Numbered from the stretch's first letter, positions 23,879-39,815 are shown. The stretch is 64,000 nt of DNA from Cryptomeria japonica (GCF_030272615.1 NC_081406.1:169351861-169415860); one strand, 5' to 3'. The notes: generated by a model not told the origin, from the sequence alone. A program made the numbers and translations.

Positions 23879-25253
23879 CTTGTTAACGCTGTTTTGGATG
23901 TTTTAAATATTATTTAAACCAGTTTCAAAACATGGCTAGCTATTTTTCATATAATCAAATACATCATGAAAACTTGATCAAAGTCAAGCTCACTACATAG
24001 AATGAAAACATCTATATCAATCGTTATTTATGTGACAAGTTTTTGTGCAAAATTTATAATTTTGTGGGCTCATTTATTTTCTTGTGTATCATGTTCTTTT
24101 GATTGAGGAAATTTGAGTTGTTGTGTGATGGTTGCGAAAATCAACATTTCGTCTGGGAGCCATTGATTTTTGATCTGCATCATCATAAGAGAATTGATTA
24201 AGATAGACTCTCCTTTAATTATTATTTTTACAAGGTTTCCATTCACATTGCAACTTGTGACTCATTTATAAAGAATTTTGAACACTTTTATACCTAGTTG
24301 AAAATGATTAGTACACCTTTAATCTAGTGAAGGAGCTCACTTGAAATTTGTAGTTGACTGTCTGATTAGGTCAAGGTTGCCCTAAGAGACCTAGATTGCC
24401 TTATTAGTTGTTAAGAAGTGTCTAAGCCACCCATCAATTTGTCATTTCTTGATTTCAATCCTAACACATGGACTTCTAAGGTTTAATTTTTTTCGTGTTT
24501 CTATTAGTCTTTGACATTTAAACATGATAAAATATTAGAGCTTTGTCTAGTAAAACTGGTCCATTTATTGTATTTTATCTCTTCCCCCAATGATTTAAGG
24601 ATATACAGTTTATTGTTTGTTCTAGAAATTCCCTTGTAAGTCAATAGTTGAAATCTTTTGTTACATTTCTACATGTGGTAAGCAACAACCTCTATTACTT
24701 TTGGGACCATATCTTGTAATTTACAAAGCAAAACCCTTCCATCTTTCTAATTTGTAGCATTTATTCCATTAATGTGTATTGGGACTTAATAAGTTGTCAT
24801 CAAATTACATGTTTTCTACTAATCTCTTATAGTTGTACATTTTTTAGAAGCTTGGAACCTCTATTAAGAGTCTTCTTAACAAGTTTCAAGATCCTACCAT
24901 TTGATTGAACAAGTTTTACCCCTACTTAATATCATAACAATGGTTGTTAAGAAAGGTCAAAGCTATCATATAGTGTGTATGGTCTTGGGTAGACTTGATT
25001 CTAATGGTCATAAAGCTTCCAAATTTTACAAGTACTATCTTCAATATTGTTGCTTCTACTACAAAGTCTTATTCTAATGCAAAGCTTGTCTTCCCTTCAA
25101 CATAACTTGTGCACTAAAATTGGATGGTAGTGTTGAGCATTATGTCTATTACATATTTCTATGGCCAGATCCTTAATGTTCCCAAACATTTATGGGTCTG
25201 ATGAAACTATTTTATCTTGTTTAGAAACCTCTATGCATTCATTACAAACTAGT
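23879..25253. other. Intergenic stretch, no gene seen
   Basis: AT-rich sequence with only short frames. It continues on the far side of the insertion at 25258-27702, so 24.0-25.25 kb and 27.7-28.7 kb were once one stretch. I recognise no coding content. Confidence 0.45.
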
Positions 25254-25257
25254 AGAT

Positions 25258-27702
<2,445 letters not shown>

Positions 27703-27706
27703 AGAT

Positions 27707-28711
27707 ATGAAACCCTCTGAAAAGCAAGACTTTCACCATTTCTAAAAACTGTATATCTCAACAAGAATCCAAACATGTAGGGTGCAATAAGTATCATTTT
27801 AAATAGATTATTTAGCTCATATGCAAAATTCCTTGATATTGGAATTGGCAGGATCGAAGAATTTGTAAATGTAGCGTCATCAATTTGTTGGAATCTCTAT
27901 ATTCTCTAGCAATTTTAAATAAGCCAGGATGACTTTGAATCTTAGATATAAAGATGATAAGCACTAACATTCTCTTAGAGGTCCTTTTGCAGATGCATTT
28001 TGTTATATTTTATAAATTCACGGTGTTCTAAAAAACTAACATGTAGCTTCCTCTACAATGAAGAGAGCCTTGCAGATGTTACATACATAAAATTTGAAGG
28101 AATCTCATCCTTCATCACATTTGTGCCCATATGCTGCACAAATCCCTTTCAACTGCTCTTACAAGACATGCGATCTCTGATTCATTATTTTCACATCACT
28201 TGTTGTTGAATTAGCATGTTGGACATTTACTCTCAGATTCTGAAACCTGCTTCTAAACTCATACTTTATTCCTAGAAAAAATTCTCTTACAAAATCCACC
28301 ATATAACAATATTTGATCATATTATTTTGCAAAGGTGAACCTATCAATGCAATTTTGTGTTGGGTTTCACTTGTTTCAATGCCCGAGATTAGCCTTTGTA
28401 ATCTTAATCATATGGGATTCATCACATATATAGCTCAACTAAATTTTACATATTTCTCAAATCACTTTGGAAACTGGTTGGGATGAACAACATATCGTAA
28501 TGCCTTGTTTTTGGAACCCTATTCCAACTTCCAAAAAAAAACCACAAAGTTTATATCCATTTTGTGGATGGCAAAAAATAAATTGTCAATGAGTAACAAA
28601 ATATGTGGGAGATGGTTCTAAATCACCATGTTGTGTTAGCAAATACCCTAACAACTCCTGCATATTAGCAATCTAAGGTCTCTTGCCTAATATTGTATTC
28701 AAGGAGAAGTA
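27707..28711. other. Intergenic stretch, no gene assigned
   Basis: Continues the sequence left of the TIR insertion. Small frames at 28000-28209 plus and 28347-28159 minus carry no motif I know. Nothing else is supportable. Confidence 0.45.
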
Positions 28712-31700
28712 TTGTAGATCGTGGAGTTCTAGTAAGAGTAGGGAAAAAAAAAATGCCCAAGGACCTAATAAATGAGGTGCCAAAAAGGAGGGAAGAGGAT
28801 GTGAGTAGGCTAGAGAAGGTGAAGAGCATACACAGGATTGACTAGGCATTGTGGTAAGAGAAAGAGGTTGTATGTGTGAGCAATAAGAGAAGAGAAACAA
28901 CATGTGAGCAATGAGTGAGTGAGTGATCATGTGTAGGAAGAAAGATCATATGAGAGAGAGAGTAGTCAAAGAGATAGAGAAAGAGGATACGAGTGTGTGT
29001 CTAACCAAGGAGCTTAGTATGCATGTGTGTGGGTGTGAATAGGGGAAGCACATGTTCTTGCATGTAAATAAAGAAATATTTTTCATCTAACAAAATTATT
29101 CGTTATGTTTGTTATTCAGTGGTGTCCAATATGTGTCATGAGTTGCACGAGTTTCATGAAGGGTAGCTCTCCATTGTTGTGTGCAGTTACTGCAAGTTGG
29201 GTAGAAGTCTCAAGTTGTAGGCTATCATAGGCATTAGTTGCTACAAAACCCTTGTTTACTTCTATGTAGTGGTCATGGGCTTCTTATGTGATTTCAAGGT
29301 AGGATGCAACTTATGTCAAGTAGTATCAAAGTACCTAACATGGTTGGCTCCCATTAGACTAGTATTAAAGCAAGGCACAATTCTAGGAGTAAGAATGAGA
29401 GTGAGTCCTTCAAAGTCAGGTTGCGATAGGAGGTAAACTCATCTTTGTGTGTGCAAGATAGCCAAGATGCCACCAAAGAGAGTAACAAAAGTTATAATAG
29501 TTTTAGCAATTTTGAGGCAATCTTGAAATCCTTGAGGGAGACTAGAGAAAGGTTAGAGTCCCTAAGGATAACAAGAAAAGAAGCTAAGGATGTGCACCAA
29601 TTGTCCCAGGGGTCAAAGAGGACCAAATAATGGAAGAAAATTATCTCAAGAGGAATTGAGTAGGTCGAGATGTCATGTGAGTAGCCTAAAAATGGAGCAA
29701 TAGACCATGTGTAGCCCAAGGAAAACCTTGTGGATGCCAAGGAAAAGAAGGGAGTTCTCATGGATGAGAATAAGAATGAGAATGCAATCTACAAATTGTA
29801 GCATGTTGAGGGAATAACTCTAGAGAAGATAGGTAAGGAGTTGAAAGTAGACACAACTTAGGTTCAAGAAGTAGACACAAGTCAAGTGCTACAAGTAAGT
29901 GTATTGGGGTAGTCCATGTGAGAGGTTGTAATGGCGATATAGGACATCATCGAGGAGCTACAAGTGTAGCTTCAGTGATACAAGTAAGTGCAACAAAATG
30001 GTGTAGAGGGGATGATGCTTAGGAATTGCACTACAATTTGGTGCAACAAAAGAACACATGGAGCATGTTGTGTAGAAGAGGTTACAAGTAGATGTGGCGG
30101 AAAAGGAATATAGTCATAAATTTACAAGGGAAGATGATGTAGTTCTAGAGATGTTGCTAGTCAAAGTAATGAAAAATAGTGTGGAGGTTTTGGAAGTTGA
30201 GGTAGTTGAAGATGATAGGTGTTGTCAGAGAATGTAACTAAGGAGAAAAAATAGGATGTGCAAAAGATATGACAAATTAACATCCAAGGAGGGTAAAGAA
30301 GAGGAGAGCATGAATGAGCCATAGGAGTTCATCATGAGCATAGAGTTGAACCCAAAAGAGAAGAAGCTCACACTTGAGGAGTATTTGTTATACAAATATT
30401 GGAAGAAGATGTGGATATAGAAGATTGCATGGTGAGAGAAGAGGGGAGAAAGTGGAGATGGATGGCTAGTAGTGGATCAAAACCCACAAAGGGAAGAGAA
30501 AAGAAAAGAAAAGGAGAAGCACTTGGAGAAGATTGGATAGAAATAGGTAAGAGGCTGACGATGGCATTAGCAAAGGATGTTAATTCCAATTAGGTGTTAA
30601 AAGGGGAGGAAGAAAGTGAAGTGACGTCTAGATGGTCTCGACATGTGAGCAGGGGATCACATATTTTATTACCTAATACATATGATATAGTAGCATCATT
30701 GATCTTAACAATTGACATGAACTAGAGGCACAAAGTTGGCTATTTGTAAGATTTCTTGCACTTGCAACCACAAATGGTTTCCACTTGCAATCATTGATAT
30801 TTTTCATTTACAATCATTGATGACGGGGTTGCCATAGTGTAGAGGCACTTGTTACAAACATGGCTACTTGCATTTAAGAGACATGTAGCAAAGAAGAGAG
30901 TGGGAATTGGATTGCTTGCAAGAAGAAGTCATAGTGGAAGAAGAGGATACTTGCAGAAGCTAGAGTTTTTCCCTTAGAGCAATGGGAACTTGTATAGAGG
31001 AAGTGAGATATTAGGAGCAATAATTTTGTGGCAACAAGAGGTTGTGAGGTGAAAAGGCATCATGAGAAGGAAGTAATGATGTTGCCATTACATATACAAT
31101 AACGCAATACAATGAGGGTGCTTGTCTATCAAGGAGGAAGATGTGTTTGACAAAGGTTTATATCATATAATGGAGAGTACATGGTTTCTAATGGAGTAGT
31201 AGTGGTAAAGTAAGAAGGGGTTGTAAGATAAGGAGGTGAGGATGGAAGTATTGGCTATTGATGTGGATGTAGAGAGAAGTTTATAGGTGGTGTAGGTTGA
31301 TGTTTATTGGTTACATTGTTGTCTGGTGCACAAAGGGATCAAGGAAGATACCAAATAGTTGCAAGGAGGTGGTGGAGACAATAGAAGAGTGGTGAAAGAG
31401 GGGTCACGGTGGAGCAATGATATTGTAGGAAAAGCAAGTGCTGGTAAGGAAGGTTTGAGTGGTTATTTGAAGGTCATGATTTAGTGACAAAATTATTGGG
31501 GTGACGACCTAAAGAGCTTGTTGGGGAAATGGTGGTAAAGATGGGTGAGCAAGTTTAGGCAAAAATAAAAATAAAGAGGCCATGAATGATAATGATGGAC
31601 ATTCAATGCTAATATCAAAGAGTAGGTGACAAGGATGATGAAGAGGTTGCAAAAGTGTGCATTAATTGTGCAAGGGAAAAATGTAGGAAGGAGATTGGCA

Positions 31701-31945
31701 TGATGAGTTGGAAGGGGTCGTTGAGGGGATGATTGTACCCTATCAACATTTATTAGAAGCCTAAGTGTGCAAAATAATGATTATGTGAGATCTTGAGGAG
31801 ATCTAGATAGAATGTTAGCATATTCGATATTGATGGCATGATAGAAGAGGATCAGGAGGTAGATGAGTTTGAATGCTTGAAATATTTTTTGTAGGATCCA
31901 AGGAAGAGGTGTGCAGATAGGTGTTCAAGAAGGCTCTGTGAGAAT
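28712..31945 (+). mobile_element. LTR-retrotransposon remnant, copy B: LTR end, short internal region, LTR start
   Basis: 28712-29318 matches the last part of the copy A LTR (from 22617). It ends TTATGTCA, then AG, then TAGTATCAAAGTAC at 29321-29334, a decayed initiator-Met primer-binding site. The internal region of about 1.3 kb (29335-30620) holds broken Lys/Glu-rich frames (for example LKSLRETRERLESLRITRKE at about 29520-29580) and no RT. A purine-rich stretch near 30600 precedes sequence matching the beginning of the copy A LTR, which runs to about 31945. The 5' LTR has lost its start and the 3' LTR its end. The short internal region suggests a non-autonomous (LARD-like) element. Confidence 0.55.
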
Positions 31946-32044
31946 TTAGTTGTTGCTTACCTATGTTAATTTGTAATATCTTTTAGGTGTACCATCTTCA
32001 TACCACTTGTCCAAATCTCATATTATGTCCCCCATCTCCCTCTA

Positions 32045-32519
32045 AGGGAAGCATACCAGTAGTGGACATAGCTAACTTCGCGCACCTAGAACTCTCAAAC
32101 CGTACATCGGATTTTGATTTATTTTCTTTGGTTGTCTATGTATATGACTTAACTGCTTATAACTAAGGATCTAGCTTCTGGGTAGTAATGATGCACGTTG
32201 TGGAATTTCTTTATGTGTGCAAACGTCAAAAAGTGGTCATTTCAAAGTGTCGTCCGATACATAATCACCTTTGCGCCAATAAAATAGAACTCAAAGTAGC
32301 CAGTAGTAGTAGACAAATGTCGCAATAGTTATGCACAAATGTCCTAGTGGTGGTGCACAAATGGGTCAATTATGAACAAAAAAGCTAAAAAATTATCCAT
32401 TATTGGTACATGTGATGTTTATTAATGAACTTTTCATTATCATTTTTCTGGCTCCTTTTAAATCTAACAATTGGGAGATTGGGTTGAAAAAAACCTGTCC
32501 ACTATTGGTACTCTTCCCC
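32045..32519 (+). mobile_element. MITE copy 1 (475 bp), TA target duplication
   Basis: TA flanks both ends (32043-32044, 32520-32521). The left end AGGGAAGCATACCAGTAGTG matches the reverse complement of the right end, GGGGAAGAGTACCAATAGTG. The whole length is homologous, in inverse orientation, to 40770-41240. The interior is AT-rich and non-coding. The TA duplication fits Tc1/mariner-type MITEs, but the terminus is not the usual CTCCCTCC of Stowaway. Confidence 0.75.
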
Positions 32520-32521
32520 TA

Positions 32522-32790
32522 CCTGTCTCATTCTTTTTAGTCTCTTTAGATCTGCAACCAACCCATTTTCAATCTCTTTATGAATCATGCGATGAGATCC
32601 GAAACATTGATGCAAAAATATTTCACAACATCTAATCCAAAAACAGCCACACTTAAAATTTAAATTACATTATTAAACAATATTTTTTATTCCGTAAGCA
32701 AGATTTCAAAAAAGTAAGAACCTTTTACAAAGAGAAGGATAGAAAATGAAGCACAGAGGTCATCCCCCTACACCTGTGTATCCTTGATCT
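32522..32790. other. AT-rich spacer, no gene seen
   Basis: Short stretch between the MITE and the tRNA cassette; no features. Confidence 0.5.
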
Positions 32791-32973
32791 ACTTAGACTT
32801 ATAAAAAATACGTTTTTATATTGTAAAAGCAGATTCGAATTTGTCACAGATGTACTAACAACAAAATTTAGAATCTTAGTAAATCTCATTTTCAGTTAAA
32901 GAGAGTTTGCACGCTCATTGTTCTAAATTTCCTGAAAGTGAGAAAAAGAATGCAGCAAATTAAAATTAGAAAA

Positions 32974-33045
32974 CGCCGCTGCCGGGGATCGAACCCGGGT
33001 CACCCGCGTGACAGGCGGGAATACTCACCACTATACTACAACGAC
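32974..33045 (-). tRNA. trnD-GUC: tRNA-Asp (GUC)
   Basis: A full 72-base minus-strand cloverleaf, with intact A box (TAGTATAGTGG), anticodon GTC and B box GGTTCGATCC. One acceptor change (CAACGGC to CAGCGGC) turns U5-A68 into a U-G wobble, which is tolerable. TTTT follows the gene directly (GGCGTTTTC), a good Pol III terminator. It lies 252 bp from the next copy in the same orientation and shares its 3' flank, so the pair is a tandem duplication. Confidence 0.94.
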
Positions 33046-33296
33046 TTTGGTGATGGAAACATTTATACTTGTTTAATTTTATTAAAACCAGTCTCAAAAC
33101 AGGGCTAACCAAAATTCAGTCTCTCTATCAAATCTGAGAAACACTTGCAAGAGGTTTTGTAAATCTCAAAACATAAGAGCTAGAGAGCTTAGCTGAATCT
33201 CAAAAATCTCATTTTCAGTTAAAGACAGTTTGCATACTCATTGTTCTCAATTTCCTGAAAGTGAGAAAAAGAACGCAGCAAATTAAAATTATAAAA

Positions 33297-33368
33297 CGCC
33301 GTTGCCGGGGATCGAACCCGGGTCACCCGCGTGACAGGCGGGAATACTCACCACTATACTACAACGAC
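33297..33368 (-). tRNA. trnD-GUC: tRNA-Asp (GUC), canonical copy
   Basis: A perfect 72-base cloverleaf on the minus strand: acceptor GTCGTTG/CAACGGC with discriminator G, anticodon GTC, intact A and B boxes. The transcript would end in the TTTT immediately after the gene. About 90 bases of 3' flank (TTTCCTGAAAGTGAGAAAAA and neighbours) are shared with both other copies, showing that the three arose from one cassette. Confidence 0.96.
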
Positions 33369-34715
33369 TTCACAAGATTTAAAAAGATTAAAACTATACC
33401 AAAATTAATCGAGTTATAGAAACTTACATAAGTTTCCTTCATGATAATCAACAATGTATCATATTTTCTCAGCTTTTACAAAATTGAACAAGATTCTTCA
33501 CAATATATATAAAATTGCATTAAATTTGCAGCTTCAAAATCAAACAATATTATCATTTAAAATAAAAATAAAACTGTACCAAAAATAATTTAATTAAAAT
33601 TTAGGCAAAAGAAAAATTACCAAAATTTCACAAATTTAAGCAAATCTTACAATAACAGAAAAATTATCAGTTGATAGTAGAAAAGACTCCAAAATCTTTT
33701 GAAGGCATAACAAATTTTTTTTTATTCTAGATGGTTTAGAAAAGGCTTATCGGTATAATTACTACCAGTAATTTATGCCAACAAAATTGCATAAGAATTG
33801 AATTTGAAAGCTAGCAGCTCTATCTGGACAAAATTGGAAATTTATGTTGGAATTGGTATCAAAGCATACATAGATCTGATGAAAATAATTTAATATGGTT
33901 ATTGCACTGTTGTCATCATCTTTACAAGGATTTTACAAATTAAATTATGATTGCCCATAAAATATGTGGATCAAAAAGTAGAAGTTTATAACTGAAGTGG
34001 ATTTAAACCCAGTATCATTACAAGTGTAGACTGAAATCTTTTTATCAAAATCAATGAATTGTGTGTTCAAATTAGTTGTTGGTACTTCAATTTGAATAGA
34101 CAGCTACATTGCACCTACCTAAGTATAAGATTTTACTGATTATGTATTAAATCATCCATTATTGTTCCAACTTCATCAATGCATCTACATGCTTAATATT
34201 CCCTTCTACTATTTTTAGTCTTCTACCCTTCAAATTCACACCATGTTGTCACATAATAGTTCCATATAGTCATGGCTTGTTGCACAGTGAGTTGCATTTG
34301 TGGCTATTTTTAGCTCATGGCCAGAACTATTTAGTTTGCCTTTGAGTTTGGGATGGACTGTAACTGTGCCATGTAGTCAACATATCCAAGAATTCTAATA
34401 TTTGGAAATGGATCTCATTTCATTAGATAAAGGTGCACAATCTTTGAAAGGGTTGTGTTGATAAACCACATAGGATGGAAATCAGCTCAGAAACAAAGAC
34501 ACAACACTAAGATCCATTGGTTGGAGTAGAGGGGATAGCAAAATCATCATATTTGGCACCGTTCTCAAAGCATTCAACAAAGGGTTGGGGAAAACACAAA
34601 ATTTGAAAACCACATCAAATCAGCTCATAACGAGAACTATGAGATCAACTCATTACCAGCACTATCAATTTTTTATAATCAGCTAATTACCAACACTATG
34701 AAATCAGCTCACTCC
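33369..34715. other. AT-rich intergenic stretch, no gene seen
   Basis: No coherent frames, RNA genes or repeats of note. Confidence 0.45.
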
Positions 34716-34716
34716 A

Positions 34717-35112
34717 GGTCATCATTTCATAGTTACAACTGCTACAAAAGCAATCATAGTTTTTAATGTTGGCTTAATTATAATTGAGTATGCAAAACAA
34801 AAGACAATGCTAACACTGAACCACTTCCAAGCTCTTTCTGTTTCAAACTGTGGAAAACATTATGTAACTGCTAACAAGATTTTGCTTCATTCAAGTTTGC
34901 TTGCTTCCACTGGAAGACTTACTTTCTAAATTTTATCAGAGCACAAAGAATATCCAGCACAATACACCCAGAAATATAACTTACAATAGATATGAAGAAA
35001 ATGTTACTCCAGGTCATCATTTCATAGGCACAACTGCTACAAAAGCTATCATACTTTTTAATTTTGGCTTAATTAAAAATGAGTATGCAAAACAAAAGAT
35101 AATGCTGTCTAA
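34717..35112 (+). repeat. Direct repeat of about 100 bp, two copies 293 bp apart
   Basis: 34717-34820 and 35010-35112 share AGGTCATCATTTCATAG, ACAACTGCTACAAAAGC and GAGTATGCAAAACAAAAGA with few differences. Non-coding; a local duplication. Confidence 0.75.
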
Positions 35113-35353
35113 TTTGTTGTACATGTTTAAAGGAATTGTTTATTAATAAATGTCAAAGAGAATTTTTTCGTATGTCATTGATTCTATTTTTTACTTGAAT
35201 TAGTTTTGTTATTTTCTTAATCTACATAGTTATTAATTTATTTATCCAACTTTTTTAAGGTTTTTCCAATAACAAACTTGCAATCCTGTATCAAAATTTC
35301 CTTACCTTCTACCAATATTAGAGCTTAGAAACAAGGTCTAGCGATCCATCCAT

Positions 35354-35461
35354 AATTAGTTAGTACTCTCTTTTTGGTGTGGAGATAACTCCCATATAAA
35401 ACTATGTAATTAGTTAGTACTCTCTTTTTGGTGTGGAGATAACTCCCATATAAAACTATGT
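35354..35461 (+). repeat. Perfect 54 bp tandem duplication
   Basis: Two identical adjacent units beginning AATTAGTTAGTACTCTC (35354-35407 and 35408-35461). Perfect identity indicates a very recent event. Confidence 0.9.
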
Positions 35462-37436
35462 CACAGTGAATCAGTCAATTTAGATTCAAGATCTGTTATT
35501 TCAGTTATAATGGAATATGAAACAAACTTGATATAGCACAAAAAGAAATATCTATCTATAATTAATATTTGGAGCACTGAAACAACCTTCAAATTGTTTA
35601 TTGGTGTTCTTCACAAATCATTTGTAATTTCTCCCAAACAGGACCAGCAATGCCTCTCGGAATGTGCTCTAATAAGCATTCAATACATACAAATTTAAAC
35701 AAAATTGAAATTGAAAAACCTTCTATGGGGTTTAAGTGCCTCACTGAACCTCAGAAGAAACATTCACCTGCAGGTAGAGCTCCCATATTCCTCATTTCGC
35801 CTCTATAGCCTTTGCCTCTTTCTCTACTTTAGGTGGTCCTAAAACTGGATATTCAATCCATCAAAGGAAGGTCTCAGTGGAGCCTAAAGAAATCGAGAGG
35901 GATCTCCGCCCCTTAAAGAAAATAACATCTTGTGGGGTAAGCCTGGACAACATTCTTAAAATTTGTCCATTTAGGTCATGTTTGATTGGACCTATACTTG
36001 TAATGTTGTACATTGTTGCCAAATGTGTGCTTGAGTTATGGGCTAGTGAGAAGAATTGAACTAATACTTTAGTATTTAGGAAAATGGGATATGTGCTTGA
36101 CTATTTTTTGGTGGGTTTTTTGAGTCACTAAATCTAGGAAGTAATAAAACATGTATGGTTTTTAATGTGCGTGTTATTTTCCTCCAAACAACTCCTATGC
36201 ATCCCCACATTTATAGCAATGGGGACATATGTCTAGGTATGCATTTCATAATGGTAATTAGAAGCAACTTTTCATAAAATTATGTGCTACATGTAAATGT
36301 TCTCATGAATTACACATTGAAACAACTTAGTTTAAAATTATGTCTTCTATTCTTTTCTGATTTTCTCATGGCTTTAATTCAGTTTTGTTTTGTATAAATC
36401 TGATTTTAAGAAAAATTAAGAAGGAACAACCCAATTCATAATTAAAAACTGGTGACTTTATGGCAAAATGATTTGCTGGTTGTAGAATTTGAAATGCCAT
36501 TATTTTAACATTCAGAAGTTAATGTTTGTGGCTGTAATTTCAAAGTTGGATACCTAGGTCAAATGTCATAGTAATAACCTTTAGTGTGTTTCTGAATAAG
36601 CGTGATTGATTAATTTCTCAAATTCATCAATTAAATTTTAGTTAAATATTTTCATTATGTAGTGTATCTACAGTGAAACTCAGAAAGACTACTTGTAAGA
36701 GATCCTTCAACATGTTTTGAAAATGCTTAAATGTTTCCTATTTTTCCATATTCTGATTTTCTTATGGGTTAGTGTTTGATTGTCTTTCTTAAATGACCTG
36801 TAATTTATGTAGAGTAGCACTTTCATATTGGTTTACATGCCAGTAATTCAAATTAACTACTGGATGCGTGAGAAGATAATCTAAGAAAATGCAATGTTGT
36901 CATCTTCAACAAAAGCCAAAGTAAGTTCAGGTTGCATATTCAAAGATTCATCAAGGGAATTTGGCAGGTCCAGAGCTTTGGGTGCCAAATGGGTTGGCTT
37001 CTGTGAAATCATCATTGCCCAACTACCACTAACAATTGCCTGCAATTTTGGATGGAATTTGCCAAATAGCAATGTTAGCAATGTTAGCAATGTGATCAGC
37101 AATCAGGTCCTAAAGTATTAAGGGAATGAATGTCAAGGAATTACAGTGTATAGTATACAAACTAAAACCTTATCAAGGAAACATTGTTAGGGGAAAAAAA
37201 GGAACAACGAGACAGAGTAAATAGATTATCATTTGACAGCCCCAAAATATATTATTTTCATGATGTTATGTAATTTGTTCATTAGCGCACCTAGCAGTTG
37301 GCCTTAAAATTCCCAAGATCTTTTTTTGTTTTTATTTTCGTACTGTAAATATATGGTCTGTTCCAATTGCAAGGTTCTCTCTTGATTTGTGAAAATTCTG
37401 TTGAACACATAACTTAGAGGAAATCTTTCACACAAA
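35462..37436. other. Intergenic stretch, no gene assigned
   Basis: A 73-residue minus frame at 37102-36881 has moderate codon regularity (ending NMQPELTLAFVEDDNIAFS) but no homology I recognise and no convincing splice sites. GCAATGTTA is repeated three times at 37070-37092. Otherwise AT-rich. Confidence 0.4.
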
Positions 37437-38062
37437 ACACTTAGAAATTAGAATACAAGATGCTTAAGATATGCACAAATATTACAACACCACTTACCAA
37501 ATTTACCAGGTAGGAATGAAGCTGTTTTCCTACTGATCTTAAAGTACTCTTATTCATATGTATTAAAACTGGAAATTGTTTTGTTGGTAAGCATTTGGAA
37601 AAATTTAAGAAAATGCAATTGGCCCGTGTAAATCCAGTCCCCACAATCTTTTCTCAACATTTCTCAGCCCGTCTCATAGTGGGATCCTTACAACAGGCCA
37701 TGCACAAAATTAGTTCCCCATAAAATCTCATTTGTGAGCATTAACCAAAAACTGAACACTTAGAAATTAGAATACAAGATGCTTAAGATATGTACAAATA
37801 AAGTACCAGTTACCAAGTATGAATGAAGTTGTTTTCTTACTGATCTTAAAGTAATCTTATTCATATGTATTAAAGCTCAAAATTATTTTGTCAGTAAAGA
37901 TTTGGAAACATTTAAGCTAATGCTATTGGCCCGTGCAAATCCAGTCCCCACAATCTTTTCTCAACATTTCTCAGCCCGTCCCATAATGGGATCCTAACAA
38001 TAGGGCATGCACAAAATCAGTTTCCCATAAAATCTCATTTGTGAGCATTAACCAAAAACTAC
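37437..38062 (+). repeat. Tandem duplication of a unit of about 310 bp
   Basis: 37437-37755 and 37756-38062 align along their whole length (shared AACACTTAGAAATTAGAATA start, GTCCCCACAATCTTTTCTCA middle, GAGCATTAACCAAAAACT end) with scattered substitutions and small indels. Non-coding. Confidence 0.85.
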
Positions 38063-39813
38063 TACAGTATTTAAGCCATACACCAAATCGGCACTATATT
38101 AAAAGATTAAACTTGTGCATGACTTAAACAGATATAGTAATAATCTTGGTCAATGCTCACAGATGAGATTTTGTGGCAAATCTGAATTTCTAAATTGTTT
38201 CTAGTTAATATTTACAAATGATATGTTATTAGCACTATGAAGGGTTCAAGATACAAATTGAACAAACTGAGACTCATATTTCATAGAGTTGATGCTCATA
38301 GTGTCGGTGATTATTGAGTGTAATGTTGCTATGCAAGTTACCTGCACTATGAAGGGGTCAAGATACAAATCAGAAGAATTCAGAGTGTATGTGACAACAA
38401 AAGAAAGTTGAATGTCACAACAAAGGTCCATACTACAAAATATTTCCTCTGCACCAGTCATAAACAGAAATGTACATTGAAGTACAAAACATTTCCTTGC
38501 AAACTCCGGTATGGAGGTTCAACTATCAAGATAAGTAGAGGCCCAAAAAGTGTAGGCGTGTAAAAACAAGATAGTAAAATACATAGATAAACCAAATAAA
38601 ATGTGGACAACCTCATAGTGAAGATTGAAATTATTTGTATAGCACATTGCTTTGAATGCATTTGCTAATCCAATTCATATCATAGGTGGCCTTGCGTAAT
38701 TCCACATTAATGAAAAACGAGATGCGCTCAAATGGCATCAAGTTATGGGAAATTGCGACTGAAAAAACCCAACCATAGTCAAGAATGAAAACTTACTACT
38801 GAGATTGGAAATGAAACAATGAAACAAGAAAGGTCATTCATTTCAACAGGATGCACCTTCACAAGAACTCAGTGGATGCAATTCGCCGATGCTTATCCGA
38901 AAAGCGGCAGAACTACATGGTTTTTCCTCTCATCCTTCTTTCTTTCCAAACCTGCACCAAACACAACCTTCGAAGCATAGATCTTGTTTAATTCTCCAGT
39001 TAGGGTTCTTTCCAAAATCCCTAAATCCAAGGGCCAACATTTATTAATTTTTATGGCTAAGATTTGTTACGATTTTCTTTAAATTTAATTTGACAAGTTG
39101 CCCTCACTAACCTGTATACAAGCCATGTTCTGATATCTGCACCTTTGTTTGTCCAAATGCTCCTTCAACCTGAAATACCAATACCCAAATATTTATATTT
39201 AGCATGGCAACAAAAATATATATTTATATGTGTGTTAATAAGAGTGATTGAATCCGGCACATCTAGATTACAATGTTCTATTCTGACCTTGGTCTTCGAC
39301 CACCACTAATACTACCCATGTGAAAACCTAAACTCCACAACGCCATCCATCCTTATAGAGCATAAATGCTATGAAAAAGCTGTAGACCAAAACAAACTAA
39401 CAAGTTTTAGAAATAACAGTTGGCATACTCCATACCGACTTTAATAGAGTAGAAAAAGGGCTGCCAATAATGCTTGAAATCACAATATAAAGGATTGCGT
39501 TCCCTCATTAATTAGGGTGATGAAAACAAAACAACACAACAACCAATCCAACACAAAATCCCATCAATTTGTACGACAACCTTGTGCCACATTTGTTATA
39601 ATTTGAGAGGGAAATTAGCAATACCTAGAGAAGCAGCAAAGACTGTAGACCAACAAAGCGCCAACATAGCGATATAGTGCAAATACCTGTGTGAATGCAT
39701 GTCGAGACATAGTTTGAATGCCATCTAGATGATCACCATCGTTATTCAAATTACATTGTTCGGTAAATTCTTCAGACGCAATCACAAGAATTCCAATAAA
39801 TCCAAGCAACAGA
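38063..39813. other. Intergenic stretch, no gene assigned
   Basis: GCACTATGAAGGG(T/G)TCAAGATACAAA occurs twice (38232 and 38345), a small dispersed duplication. Frames on the minus strand (38461-38246, 38661-38458, 39926-39615) have no known motif. Confidence 0.4.
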
Positions 39814-39815
39814 TA

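Noticed and set aside
36881-37102. 73-residue minus-strand frame as an exon
   Set aside because: No family match, no convincing splice sites or neighbouring exons, and a triplicated GCAATGTTA within it.
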